This document shows positions 25,210-33,476 of a DNA stretch of 64,000 nt, in pieces. The notes under the pieces were generated by a model, which saw only the letters and a list, made by a program, of their open reading frames with translations, did no database searches and was not told where the DNA came from. The stretch's first letter is position 1. Every line of letters begins with the position of its first letter. The DNA comes from Nitriliruptor sp040882055 (lineage in GTDB: Bacteria; Actinomycetota; Nitriliruptoria; Nitriliruptorales; Nitriliruptoraceae). The DNA lies in assembly GCA_040882055.1 (NCBI GenBank), contig JBBECA010000082.1, forward strand, positions 3,538 to 67,537, given 5' to 3'. A program made the position numbers and the translations under genes.

Positions 25210-26100
25210 CTACCCGAGCGTGGGCGGCACCGTCGGCTGATCCGCATCGTCCTCGAGGGCACCCGGCGCCACGGCGACGACGTCCGGACGGCCGAGCACC
25301 TCCTCGGCCGACGCGCCGCCGAGCAGCGCCAGGCACTTCTCGCGCTCCTGGCGCAGGTACCCGACGAGCGCGGCGCGGTCGTCGAGGTAGCGGCGGCAGT
25401 CGAGCTCGAGGGTGATGGACACGTCCGTCACCCCTGCTGCGGCATCCGCCGCCACGAGGTGCAGGAAGCGCGCCAGCGGCAGGATCCCGTGTCCGAGCGG
25501 TGCGTGGCTGTCGCGTCCACCACCGCGGTTGTCCGACACGTGCAGGTGCACGGCGCGCTGCCGGAGCAGCTCGTAGGCGTGGACGATGTCGGCCTCTGCG
25601 ACCCCGAAGTGCGAGGTGTCGAGCACCACGTGATCGAACGGCTCGAGGTGCTCGGCCAGGGTGTAGCGGTGGAAGCGGACGGGACGCCCCACGACCGAGA
25701 CCGGGTAGAGGTTCTCCACCCCGATGCGGGTCCCGACCTCGGCGGCGTCGGCGTTGCCGTCCTCGAGCAGGTAGCGGTGGAAGTCCCGCTGCCACCGGAA
25801 CGGCGGGTGGACGATCATGATGTCCGAGCCGAGGTCGCCGGCCAGTTCGATCGAGCGGCGCGCCTTCTGGACGAGATCGGTGCCGAAGACGCGGCGGGTG
25901 AGCAGCAGGAACGGCCCGTGGACGACCGGGACGGGGACGCCCTCCTGGCTGGTGGCCAGCGTGACGCGCTCGGCGTCCTGCGTGGCTGGATCCTGGGTCA
26001 CCATCAGCTCGGCGCCGTCGTACCCGGCCTCGGCGATGACCCCGAGCGCCCAGTCGAGGGGCCGGGCGAACAGGGGACCGGTCGAGGCGAGCAGGCGCAT
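25210..26100 (-). CDS. Xylose isomerase-like TIM-barrel protein
   Basis: 296 residues of the sugar phosphate isomerase/epimerase (AP endonuclease 2-like) superfamily. Alternating strands carry metal-ligand candidates: VVHGPFL, MIVHPPF, GVENLYP, VLDTSHFG, HLHVSDNRGG, TLELDCR. Such proteins include inositol- and hydroxypyruvate-processing enzymes, so the substrate cannot be named. ATG 26100 sits six bases after TAGGCT, predicting a leaderless transcript. Divergent from the acyl-CoA ligase; 187 bp separate it from the sigma operon downstream. Confidence 0.85.
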   Translation of the reverse strand: MRLLASTGPLFARPLDWALGVIAEAGYDGAELMVTQDPATQDAERVTLATSQEGVPVPVVHGPFLLLTRRVFGTDLVQKARRSIELAGDLGSDIMIVHPPFRWQRDFHRYLLEDGNADAAEVGTRIGVENLYPVSVVGRPVRFHRYTLAEHLEPFDHVVLDTSHFGVAEADIVHAYELLRQRAVHLHVSDNRGGGRDSHAPLGHGILPLARFLHLVAADAAAGVTDVSITLELDCRRYLDDRAALVGYLRQEREKCLALLGGASAEEVLGRPDVVAVAPGALEDDADQPTVPPTLG

Positions 26101-26106
26101 GCTCGG

Positions 26107-26112
26107 AGCCTA
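26107..26112 (-). promoter_or_regulatory. Leaderless promoter -10 (TAGGCT) of the TIM-barrel gene
   Basis: TAGGCT on the minus strand with a six-base gap to the ATG at 26100. Confidence 0.5.
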
Positions 26113-26277
26113 ATGGGGTTCGGCCAGGCTGATGGCAGTCTGGTGGCTGCGACACCCCTGGGCAGCCGACCTGGAAGCCGACGCGCGCCGCTGACCGTCC
26201 GCGGACGCATGGGCGGTGCGCAGGCGGGACGTCGCCGTCCGGACGGACAGCGAACGACGGACCTCGTCACCCATCAC

Positions 26278-26283
26278 TACGCT
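26278..26283 (+). promoter_or_regulatory. Putative -10 (TACGCT) of the acyl-CoA ligase gene
   Basis: TACGCT 28 bases before the GTG at 26312, in the 211-bp divergent region. Confidence 0.4.
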
Positions 26284-26311
26284 CCGGCCGACAGCGACGA
26301 GGCGGGACGGG

Positions 26312-27877
26312 GTGAGCCAGCAGACCGATGGGCCGGACCTGCGCGACCTCGATCGGGTCCCCGATCTGGCCGCGAGGCTGCGCCGCACCGCGCTGGAGCG
26401 TCCCGATCACCCCGCGCTGATCGCCGGCCCGCGCACCGTGACCTACCGGGAGCTCCACACCCGCGTCGATGCCGTGACGGCCGCCCTCCAGGGGCTCGGG
26501 GTCGGCCCCGGCGACCGGGTCGCCATCGTGCTCGGCACCACCGTGCCCTTCGTGGAGACCTACGCGGCCGTCCTCCGTGCCGGCGCGGCGTTCGTCCCGC
26601 TGCTGCCGGGGTTGGCGCCGGACGAGCTCCGTCACGCCCTGGCCGACTCGGAGGTGCGCGTCGCCTTCGTCGGGCCCGAACGCGCCAGCGACATCGCCGC
26701 GCTCCGCGACCAGCTTCCCGCCCTCGAGCACCTCATCGCGGTCGAGGCCGACGTCGAGGGAGCGACCGCCTACGGACCGCTGGTGGCAGGTGTTGGGGAA
26801 CCGGAACGGGTCACCCGCGACGCCAGCGACCTCGCGGCGCTGGTCTACACCTCGGGGACCACGGGCCGACCTCGCGGCGCGATGCTCACCCGCGGCAACC
26901 TCGCGGCGAACCAGGACCAGTCCCTCGCCGGCCGCTTCGAGGTCACCGGTGACGACGTCGTCCTGCTGGTGCTGCCGCTGGCGCACATCTACGCGCTGAA
27001 CGTCGGTCTCGGCTCGTCGGTGGCCGTCGGGGCGACGATGGTGCTCGTGCCCCGCTTCGAGCCCGGCGAGACGCTCGACACGATCGCTCGCCAGGGCGTC
27101 ACCGTGGTGCTCGGCGCCCCACCGATGTACGTCGTCTGGCTCGAGTCCGGCCTGCTGGAGCGTGCCGACCTCTCCTCGGTCCGGCTCGCCGTCTCCGGTG
27201 CGGCGCCTCTCGGGGTGCCCACGCTCGAGCGGTTCGCGGACGTCACGGGGATCACCATCGAGGAGGGCTACGGTCTCACCGAAGCCTCACCGTCGGTCAG
27301 CTCGACGTCGATGACGCCGACGCCGGTGCCCGGCACCGTCGGCTCACCGCTCCCGGGGATCGACCTGCGGCTGGTCGACGCCCAGGGCGACGACGTGGAA
27401 CCCGGCGATCCCGGTGAGGTCTGGGTCCGCGGGCCCAACGTCTTCCAGGGCTACTGGCACGACGACCAGGCGACGGCTGATGCGCTCACGCCCGACGGGT
27501 GGCTGCGCACGGGCGACGTCGGGTGCCAGGACGGTGCCGGGAACCTGCGCCTCGTCGACCGGCTGCGGGACCTGATCATCGTCAGCGGCTTCAACGTCTA
27601 CCCCCGCGAGGTCGAGCGGGTGCTCGTGGAGGACCCGGCGGTGGCCGAGGCAGCCTCGGTCGGGGTGCCCCACCCGCTCACGGGCGAGACCGTGGTGGCC
27701 TACGTCGTTCCTCGCGCCGACCACCAGGTCGACCTCGACGCCCTCGACGACCTCTGTCGCGGCCGTCTGGCCCGCTACAAGTGCCCCTCGCGCATCGAGG
27801 TGGTCCCGGTCCTGCCGCACACCGCCACCGGCAAGCTGCGTCGCCGCGAGCTCCGCGAGCGTTCCGCCGGCTCGTGA
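26312..27877 (+). CDS. AMP-forming acyl-CoA synthetase (fatty-acid CoA ligase family)
   Basis: 521 residues of the ANL superfamily, activating a carboxylic acid with ATP and CoA through an acyl-adenylate. Core motifs are YTSGTTGRPRGAMLTRGN (P-loop, ~residue 180), GYGLTEASP, GWLRTGDVG, RLRDLIIVSGFNVYPREVE and the catalytic Lys in TATGKLRRREL. The acid substrate is not fixed by sequence; a fatty or aromatic acid is likely. The stop overlaps the glutaredoxin-like gene (GTGA), tying it to the rex-hem cluster. Confidence 0.9.
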   Translation: MSQQTDGPDLRDLDRVPDLAARLRRTALERPDHPALIAGPRTVTYRELHTRVDAVTAALQGLGVGPGDRVAIVLGTTVPFVETYAAVLRAGAAFVPLLPGLAPDELRHALADSEVRVAFVGPERASDIAALRDQLPALEHLIAVEADVEGATAYGPLVAGVGEPERVTRDASDLAALVYTSGTTGRPRGAMLTRGNLAANQDQSLAGRFEVTGDDVVLLVLPLAHIYALNVGLGSSVAVGATMVLVPRFEPGETLDTIARQGVTVVLGAPPMYVVWLESGLLERADLSSVRLAVSGAAPLGVPTLERFADVTGITIEEGYGLTEASPSVSSTSMTPTPVPGTVGSPLPGIDLRLVDAQGDDVEPGDPGEVWVRGPNVFQGYWHDDQATADALTPDGWLRTGDVGCQDGAGNLRLVDRLRDLIIVSGFNVYPREVERVLVEDPAVAEAASVGVPHPLTGETVVAYVVPRADHQVDLDALDDLCRGRLARYKCPSRIEVVPVLPHTATGKLRRRELRERSAGS

Positions 27878-28140
27878 AGCGGCGGAGGTCACGGCCGGAG
27901 GTGGTGGTCTACACGCGCGCCGGGTGCGGTCTGTGCCGCCGCGCCGAACAGCTCGTGGCCCGCGAGGCCCGCAGGTGCGAGATCCGCCACGTCGACATCG
28001 ACAGCGATCCCGAGCTGCAGGCCCGCTACACCGTCCGCGTGCCGGTCGTGACCGTCGACGGGCAGGAGGTGGCCGAGCTCGAGGTGGCGCCCGGCGAGGT
28101 ACGGCAGGCGGTGGTCCGGGCGCGCAGCGTGCGGAGCTAG
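27874..28140 (+). CDS. Glutaredoxin-like protein (DUF836 type)
   Basis: 88 residues of the thioredoxin fold with active site TRAGCGLCRRAE (Cys-x2-Cys) near residue 18 and the cis-Pro VRVPVVTVDG. Small glutaredoxin-like proteins of this type often precede rex and hemA in actinobacteria. The electron donor may be mycothiol (mshA is nearby), but that is inference. GTG 27874 overlaps the ligase stop. Confidence 0.88.
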   Translation: MKRRRSRPEVVVYTRAGCGLCRRAEQLVAREARRCEIRHVDIDSDPELQARYTVRVPVVTVDGQEVAELEVAPGEVRQAVVRARSVRS

Positions 28141-28143
28141 CCT
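28138..28143 (+). promoter_or_regulatory. Putative -10 (TAGCCT) of rex
   Basis: TAGCCT overlapping the preceding TAG stop, 47 bases before the rex GTG. Confidence 0.35.
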
Positions 28144-28190
28144 GTGCGTACGGCGCGCCGAGGACCGTGCGCGCCGGGGGAGCGGGAGAC

Positions 28191-28940
28191 GTGGCCGGCG
28201 GTGACCCGAGCACCCGTCGCGTCGATGGCGACCCGAGCTCGCGTCGACCCGATGGCGACCCGAGCTCACGTCGACCCGATGGCGACCCGAGCACGCGTCG
28301 ACTCCCCGAGGCGACCGTCGCGCGGCTGCCCCGCTACCTGCAAGCGCTCGTCGACGCCGCTGACCAGGGCCGCAGCACCATCTCCTCGGACGACCTCGCC
28401 CGGGCCGCGGGCCTGAACTCCGCGATCGTGCGCAAGGACGTCTCGTACCTCGGCACCGCGGGGACGCGTGGCGTCGGCTACGGCGTGACCGAGCTCACGG
28501 CGGAGATCTCGGCGATCCTCGGGATCAGCGACGAACGCCCGGTGGTCATCGTGGGGATCGGCAACCTCGGTCGGGCCCTCGCCAGCTACGGGGGCTTCAG
28601 CCGGCGAGGGTTCCGCACGGTGGCGCTCGTCGACGCCGACGAGCGGCTCGTCGGTACGCAGGTCGGCGAGCACCGGATCGAGCCTGCCAGCGCGCTGCGC
28701 AGCATCGTCCGGGACCGCGGCGTACAGGTCGCGGTGCTCGCCACGCCGGCCGCGCGCACCCAGGCCGCTGCGGACGAACTGGTCGCCGCCGGGGTGACCG
28801 CACTGCTGAACTTCGCGCCCGTGCGGCTGGCGGTGGCCGACCACGTCACCGTGCGCACCGTCGACCTGTCGACCGAACTGCAGATCCTGTCGTTCTACGA
28901 CCAGCTCGGCGGTCGCGACCTGCCCGCCGCCACCGGCTGA
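28191..28940 (+). CDS. rex: Redox-sensing transcriptional repressor Rex
   Basis: 249 residues. The winged helix (LPRYLQALVDAADQG, then LARAAGLNSAIVRKDVSYLG) is followed by the NAD(H) Rossmann domain (VVIVGIGNLGRALASY) and the C-terminal swapped helix. Rex senses NADH/NAD and represses respiratory genes when NADH is high. The N-terminus is unusual: four 9-residue repeats (GDPSTRRVD, GDPSSRRPD twice, GDPSTRRLP) from a 27-bp tandem array precede the conserved start of the DNA-binding domain; no start codon lies after them, so they are translated. GTG 28191 follows GGGAGAC. The rex-hemACD order is as in Streptomyces. Confidence 0.93.
   Translation: MAGGDPSTRRVDGDPSSRRPDGDPSSRRPDGDPSTRRLPEATVARLPRYLQALVDAADQGRSTISSDDLARAAGLNSAIVRKDVSYLGTAGTRGVGYGVTELTAEISAILGISDERPVVIVGIGNLGRALASYGGFSRRGFRTVALVDADERLVGTQVGEHRIEPASALRSIVRDRGVQVAVLATPAARTQAAADELVAAGVTALLNFAPVRLAVADHVTVRTVDLSTELQILSFYDQLGGRDLPAATG
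28200..28307. repeat. 27-bp x4 in-frame tandem repeat at the rex N-terminus
   Basis: Four 27-bp units (28200, 28227, 28254, 28281), the middle two differing by one base. They encode a basic/acidic GDPSxRRxD unit before the winged helix. Confidence 0.85.
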
Positions 28941-28990
28941 GCCCGCGGTACCGCACCGCGTCGGCGTTCCGGGGGTGCCCTCCCGACCGA

Positions 28991-28996
28991 TACGCT
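28991..28996 (+). promoter_or_regulatory. Putative -10 (TACGCT) of hemA
   Basis: TACGCT 44 bases before the hemA GTG, in the 100-bp rex-hemA gap. Confidence 0.4.
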
Positions 28997-29040
28997 CCGA
29001 GGACACGCCACCCCGCCCGCTGCTTCTCGAAGGCCCTCGC

Positions 29041-30327
29041 GTGTCCGTCCTCGTCGTCGGCTGCAACCACCGCAGCGCGGATCTCGCGCTGTTGGAACGG
29101 TTGGCCGTGCCGGCCGAGGAGCTGCCGAAGGCGCTGGCCTCCCTCACGCGGCTGCCCCACGTCGCCGAGGCGGCGATCCTGTCGACGTGCAACCGTGTCG
29201 AGGTCTACGCCTCGGTCACGCGCTTCCACCCCGGCCTCGCCGAGATCCGTGGTTGGCTGGCCGAACGCGGTGACATCCACCCGCAGGACCTCGAGGAGCT
29301 GCACTACAGCTACCACGACGATCGCGCGGCGGCGCACCTGTTCTCCGTCGCTGCCGGTGTCGACTCGATGGTCGTCGGCGAGCAGCAGATCGCGGTCCAG
29401 GTCAAGGCCTCGATGGAGACCGCCCGGGCCGAGGGGTCGGCCCGTCGGGTGCTCCAGCGGCTGTTCCGCCAGGCCGTCCGCGTCGGGCGGCGTGTCCGCC
29501 GCGATACCGACATCGCCACCGGGGCCTCCTCGATGGTCGACGTCGGGCTCGACGTGGCACGCCAGCGGCTCGGCAGCGCCGATCTCGCGGGGCGCACGGT
29601 GCTCATCGTCGGCGCTGGGAAGGTGGGCGCACTCACCGCCGTGCAGCTGCACGACGAGGGTGCGGGCCGGTTGCTGGTCTGGAACCGCAGCCACGACAAG
29701 GCGGAACGGCTCGCGGCCAAGGTCTCGGGGGAGATCGTGCCCGTCGGTGGGTTGGGCGCGGCGCTCGCCGAAGCGGACCTCGTGGTGTGCACCACCGGGG
29801 CGCCCGAGCCCGTGCTCGACGCCGACCTCGTCGCCGGCGCCCTGACCGAGCGGGCGCTCCGCGGCCACGATGGTGGCGCGCCGCTGGTCCTGCTCGACCT
29901 CGCGATGCCGCGCAACGTCGACCCCGCGTGCGAGGACCTCGGAGGCGTGAGCGTCGTCGACATCGCCGACGTGCGGGACCGTGCTGAGCGCAGCGTGACC
30001 GGTGACGTGCTCGCCAGCGCCCGGATCGTGGTCGACGAGGAGGCGGAACGGTTCGCCTCGTGGATCGCGGCCTCCGAGATCGAACCGACCATCCGCGCCC
30101 TCAGAGGCCGCGCCGAACAGGTCCGGGTCGACGAACTCGACCGTCTCGCCGGCAAGCTCGGCGACCTCGACGAGCGGCAGCAGGCGGCCGTCGAAGCGCT
30201 CACGCGCGGCATCGTCAACACCCTCCTGCACGAACCGACCGTCCGGCTCAAGTCGCTGGCGGACGGTGGCGCGGCCGAGGCTCACGCGGACGCGCTACGT
30301 GACCTGTTCGCCCTGGACGACGAGTGA
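29041..30327 (+). CDS. hemA: Glutamyl-tRNA reductase
   Basis: 428 residues. It reduces glutamyl-tRNA to glutamate-1-semialdehyde with NADPH, the first committed step of haem synthesis. The catalytic Cys is in ILSTCNRVEVYA (~residue 50); the tRNA-side signature GVDSMVVGEQQIAVQVK, the NADPH motif VLIVGAGKVG and the C-terminal dimerisation helix are intact. GTG 29041 has GAAGG upstream. The stop codon forms the first GTGA of a 65-bp repeat array that leads to hemC. Confidence 0.96.
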   Translation: MSVLVVGCNHRSADLALLERLAVPAEELPKALASLTRLPHVAEAAILSTCNRVEVYASVTRFHPGLAEIRGWLAERGDIHPQDLEELHYSYHDDRAAAHLFSVAAGVDSMVVGEQQIAVQVKASMETARAEGSARRVLQRLFRQAVRVGRRVRRDTDIATGASSMVDVGLDVARQRLGSADLAGRTVLIVGAGKVGALTAVQLHDEGAGRLLVWNRSHDKAERLAAKVSGEIVPVGGLGAALAEADLVVCTTGAPEPVLDADLVAGALTERALRGHDGGAPLVLLDLAMPRNVDPACEDLGGVSVVDIADVRDRAERSVTGDVLASARIVVDEEAERFASWIAASEIEPTIRALRGRAEQVRVDELDRLAGKLGDLDERQQAAVEALTRGIVNTLLHEPTVRLKSLADGGAAEAHADALRDLFALDDE

Positions 30328-30392
30328 GCGGCGCCGCAGGCGCCCAGCCGCTCCTCCGAGGCGCCGTAGGCGAACTCGGAGATCGGTCGTGA
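30324..30392 (+). CDS. Repeat-encoded 22-residue mini-ORF (first of several)
   Basis: GTG start with GTGA overlap to both hemA and the next copy. The peptide reads VSGAAGAQPLLRGAVGELGD then RS; later copies (30389-30457 and 30609-30677) have QSLFRG in the middle. Only its position and ribosome binding site argue for translation; the peptide itself may have no role. Confidence 0.3.
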   Translation: MSGAAGAQPLLRGAVGELGDRS

Positions 30393-30465
30393 GCGGCGCC
30401 GCAGGCGCCCAGTCGCTCTTCCGAGGCGCCGTAGGCGAACTCGGAGATCGGTCGTGAGCGGCGCC

Positions 30466-30565
30466 NNNNNNNNNNNNNNNNNNNNNNNNNNNNNNNNNNN
30501 NNNNNNNNNNNNNNNNNNNNNNNNNNNNNNNNNNNNNNNNNNNNNNNNNNNNNNNNNNNNNNNNN
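30466..30565. other. Assembly gap (100 N) inside the 65-bp array
   Basis: Left flank ends 12 bases into a unit, right flank resumes 22 bases into one, so ten bases plus an unknown number of 65-bp units are missing. Confidence 0.98.
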
Positions 30566-30673
30566 AGTCGCTCTTCCGAGGCGCCGTAGGCGAACTCGGA
30601 GATCGGTCGTGAGCGGCGCCGCAGGCGCCCAGTCGCTCTTCCGAGGCGCCGTAGGCGAACTCGGAGATCGGTC

Positions 30674-31633
30674 GTGAGCGGCGCCACGTGGCGGCTCGCC
30701 ACACGGCGGTCGAACCTGGCGCAGGTGCAGGCGCGGCAGGTCGGCGAGGCGCTCGAGGCGGCCACCGGCCGGCCCTACGAGCTCGTGCCGCTGGCGACCA
30801 CGGGCGACGAGCACCCGGACCGCGCCCTCGGCAGCTTCGACACCAAGGGTCTGTTCGTCGACAACACCCGGAAGGCCGTCCTCGCGGGGGACTGCCACCT
30901 CGTCGTGCACTCCTACAAGGACCTGCCGACCGAAGCGCACCCCGAGCTCGTCGTCGGGGGTGTGCCGGCCCGGGTCGATCCCCGCGACGCCCTCGTCACC
31001 CGTGCGGGGTGGCGGATCGCCGACCTGCCACGGGACCGTCAGGTCACGATCGGGACCTCGGCGCCGCGTCGCAAGGCCCAGATCTCCAAGCACCGCCGGG
31101 ACGTGCTGGTGCAGCCGATCCGGGGCAACATCGAGACCCGTCTCGGGAAGGTCACCAGCGGCGAGGTCGACGGCGTCGTGCTCGCGCTCGCGGGTCTGCT
31201 CCGCGCGCGTCCCGACGTGCCCGGGCTGACCGCCGTCCCGCTCGAGCACGGCGAGGTGCTCCACGCGCCGGCGCAGGGTGCCTTGGCGCTCGAGTGCCGC
31301 ACCGACGACGCGGCCACGCGCGAGGCGCTGCGTGCCATCGAGGACGAGGACACCCGGCTCGCGGTCGACGCTGAACGGGAGATGCTGCTGCAGCTCCAGG
31401 GCGGGTGCACCGCCCCGATCGGCGCCCACGCCGAGGTCAAGCACGGCCCCACCGGCGAGAAGCGCATCGAGCTGCTCGGGATGGTCTCCGACCTGAACGG
31501 CACCAACCTCTACCGGGCATCGCACGAGACCGGCGCGTCCGAGCCGCACCTGCTCGGTCGGGTCATGGCGGCGACGTTGCTCGAGGCCGGCGGCGGCGAC
31601 GTGCTCGCGCGGATGCGCGCCGCCGAGGCCTGA
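30674..31633 (+). CDS. hemC: Porphobilinogen deaminase (hydroxymethylbilane synthase)
   Basis: 319 residues. It joins four porphobilinogens into hydroxymethylbilane. Conserved features: LATRRSNLAQVQARQV at the start, HSYKDLPTE, the GTSAPRRKAQ arginine pair and the dipyrromethane cofactor Cys in LQGGCTAPIGAHAEV. The GTG start is the last start of the 65-bp array; only the first four codons belong to the repeat. hemD follows after five bases. Confidence 0.95.
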   Translation: MSGATWRLATRRSNLAQVQARQVGEALEAATGRPYELVPLATTGDEHPDRALGSFDTKGLFVDNTRKAVLAGDCHLVVHSYKDLPTEAHPELVVGGVPARVDPRDALVTRAGWRIADLPRDRQVTIGTSAPRRKAQISKHRRDVLVQPIRGNIETRLGKVTSGEVDGVVLALAGLLRARPDVPGLTAVPLEHGEVLHAPAQGALALECRTDDAATREALRAIEDEDTRLAVDAEREMLLQLQGGCTAPIGAHAEVKHGPTGEKRIELLGMVSDLNGTNLYRASHETGASEPHLLGRVMAATLLEAGGGDVLARMRAAEA

Positions 31634-31638
31634 GCGGC

Positions 31639-32418
31639 GTGGCCGCCCCGGAGTCGCGCGGGCGGTTGGCGGGGCGGCGCGTGCTCGTCCCACGACCCCC
31701 GCACCAGGCCTCGGAGCTCTCGCGCCGGATCGCGGCGGTCGACGGGGTACCCATCGAGGCGGCGACGGTCACGACCGCGCCCGGCGACGTCGAGGGGCTG
31801 CGGGTCGCGGTGACCCGGCTGCACGAGGGTGCCTACGCGGGGGCCTGCCTCACGTCGGCGAACGGGGTCCACGCGCTCGCGGACGCGTGCGCCGGAGCGG
31901 ACGTGGACCCGGGGAGCGCGCTCCGCCCCCTGCGGTTGCTCGGTGCGGTCGGTCCGCGGACGGCCGCGCTGGTGCGTGACCGTCTCGGCACCGAACCCAC
32001 GGTCGTGCCCGCGAACGCGACGGGGGCATCGCTCGGCCGGGCGATCCCCGACGGTCGCGGCGAGGTGCTCCTGCCCCGTGGTGACCGGGCGACCCGCGAC
32101 CTCGACCGGGCGTTGGTCGCGGCCGGCTGGACCCCAGATCCCGTGGTCGCCTACCGGACCGTCACGGCCGACCGGCTGCCGCCGGAGGTGCTCGCGGACC
32201 TCGCGGGCGGCCGGGTCGACCTGCTCGCGTTCACCGCCGCCTCGACGGTGCACGGGTTCGTCGAGCTGGTGGGCGACCGGCCGTGGTCGGGCCGCGTGGT
32301 GACCATCGGCCCGGTCACCTCCGCCGCCTGCCGCGAGCACGGGCTCGGGGTCGCTGCCGAGGCCGACCCGCACGACCTCGACGGACTCCTCGCCGCGCTC
32401 GAACGTGCGGCCGGCTGA
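31639..32418 (+). CDS. hemD: Uroporphyrinogen-III synthase
   Basis: 259 residues with the weakly conserved two-domain HemD fold: RVLVPRPPHQASELSRRI at the start, CLTSANGVHAL, GPRTAALVRDRLG, and VDLLAFTAASTVHGFVELVG and TIGPVTSAACREHGL near the end. It cyclises hydroxymethylbilane with inversion of ring D. Placement between hemC and hemB confirms the call. GTG start five bases after the hemC stop. Confidence 0.9.
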   Translation: MAAPESRGRLAGRRVLVPRPPHQASELSRRIAAVDGVPIEAATVTTAPGDVEGLRVAVTRLHEGAYAGACLTSANGVHALADACAGADVDPGSALRPLRLLGAVGPRTAALVRDRLGTEPTVVPANATGASLGRAIPDGRGEVLLPRGDRATRDLDRALVAAGWTPDPVVAYRTVTADRLPPEVLADLAGGRVDLLAFTAASTVHGFVELVGDRPWSGRVVTIGPVTSAACREHGLGVAAEADPHDLDGLLAALERAAG

Positions 32419-32443
32419 GGTCCGCTCGCCGCCGGCACGCTCG

Positions 32444-32449
32444 TAGACT
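32444..32449 (+). promoter_or_regulatory. Putative -10 (TAGACT) of hemB
   Basis: TAGACT 41 bases before the GTG at 32491. Confidence 0.4.
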
Positions 32450-32490
32450 CGGTCCGCGTCGACCACGCACCGCGACCCGAGAGGCCCCGC

Positions 32491-33474
32491 GTGAGCTTCC
32501 CCACCACCCGCCTGCGACGGCTGCGTCGGACGCCCGCGCTCCGGGCGGCGTTCGCCGAGACCCGGCTCCACCCGTCGCAGCTGGTGTTGCCGGTCTTCGT
32601 GCGCCAGGGCGGACCGGACGCGCCGACCCCGATCGCCTCGATGCCGGGGGTCTCCCAGCACACCGTCTCGTCGGTCGTCGACGTCGCCGCCGAGGCCGTG
32701 GACGCCGGTATCGGCGGGGTGATCCTGTTCGGCATCCCGGAGCACAAGGACGCCGCCGGGACGTCGGGTTGGGACCCCGGGGGACCGGTGCCGACCGCGA
32801 CCCGGGCCATCCGTGACCGCGTCGGCGACCACCTCGTGGTCTGGGCCGACGTGTGCCAGTGCGAGTACACCGACCACGGCCACTGCGGCCCGCTCGACGA
32901 CGACGGCCTGGTGGTCAACGACCGGGCGGTGGACGGGTACGTCCGCGATGCCCTCGCCTACGCCGACGCCGGGGTCGACCTCGTCGCCCCGTCGGGGATG
33001 ATGGACGGGCAGGTCGCGGCCCTCCGCGCCGGGTTGGACGACGCTGGCCACGAGCAGGTCGGCATCGTCGCGTACGCGGCCAAGTACGCCTCGGCGTTCT
33101 ACGGCCCCTTCCGTGATGCCGCCGGTTCCAGCATGGCTGGTGGCGATCGCGCGAGCCACCAGATGGCCCCGGGCAACCGCCGCGAGGCGCAGCTCGAGCT
33201 CGACCTCGACGCGGGCGAGGGCGCGGACGTGCTCATGGTCAAGCCGGCGCTCGCCTACCTCGACGTGCTGGCGGACGCACGGGCCCGCTTCCCCCACCCG
33301 TTGGCCGCGTACCAGGTGTCCGGTGAGTACGCGATGATCGCCGCCGCGGCCGAACGCGGGTGGGTCGACGGCGACCGCGCCATGCACGAAGCCGTCACCG
33401 CGATCGTCCGGGCCGGGGCGGACCAGGTGCTGACCTACGCCGCGCTGGATCTCGCCCGTGCGCTCGACGGCTGA
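32491..33474 (+). CDS. hemB: Delta-aminolevulinic acid dehydratase (porphobilinogen synthase)
   Basis: 327 residues. It condenses two aminolevulinates to porphobilinogen. The Schiff-base lysines are in AYAAKYASAFYGPFRD and LMVKPALAYLDV; the metal loop DVCQCEYTDHGHCG has three Cys, the zinc-dependent type. GTG 32491 lies 72 bp after hemD, with its own TAGACT. Two bases separate it from the phosphodiesterase gene. Confidence 0.96.
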   Translation: MSFPTTRLRRLRRTPALRAAFAETRLHPSQLVLPVFVRQGGPDAPTPIASMPGVSQHTVSSVVDVAAEAVDAGIGGVILFGIPEHKDAAGTSGWDPGGPVPTATRAIRDRVGDHLVVWADVCQCEYTDHGHCGPLDDDGLVVNDRAVDGYVRDALAYADAGVDLVAPSGMMDGQVAALRAGLDDAGHEQVGIVAYAAKYASAFYGPFRDAAGSSMAGGDRASHQMAPGNRREAQLELDLDAGEGADVLMVKPALAYLDVLADARARFPHPLAAYQVSGEYAMIAAAAERGWVDGDRAMHEAVTAIVRAGADQVLTYAALDLARALDG

Positions 33475-33476
33475 GC

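Larger units (their letters stand above)
30324..30677. repeat. 65-bp tandem array of RBS plus mini-ORF between hemA and hemC
   Basis: Unit starts (GTGAGCGGCGCC) lie at 30324, 30389, 30454, 30609 and 30674; the period is exactly 65 bp on both sides of a 100-N gap, so at least five starts exist and the true number is unknown. Each unit contains GGAG, seven bases, then GTG, and a 22-codon frame whose TGA overlaps the next GTG as GTGA. The first overlap is with the hemA stop, the last start is hemC itself. Copy 1 differs from the others at a few bases; the rest are identical, suggesting recent expansion. Each unit also holds two related GGCGCCG(C/T)AGGCG elements. Confidence 0.9.

Noticed and set aside
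30324..30677. 65-bp array as a CRISPR or REP/BIME element
   Set aside because: There are no variable spacers between repeats and the unit carries a ribosome binding site and start codon; the GTGA chain explains the structure better.
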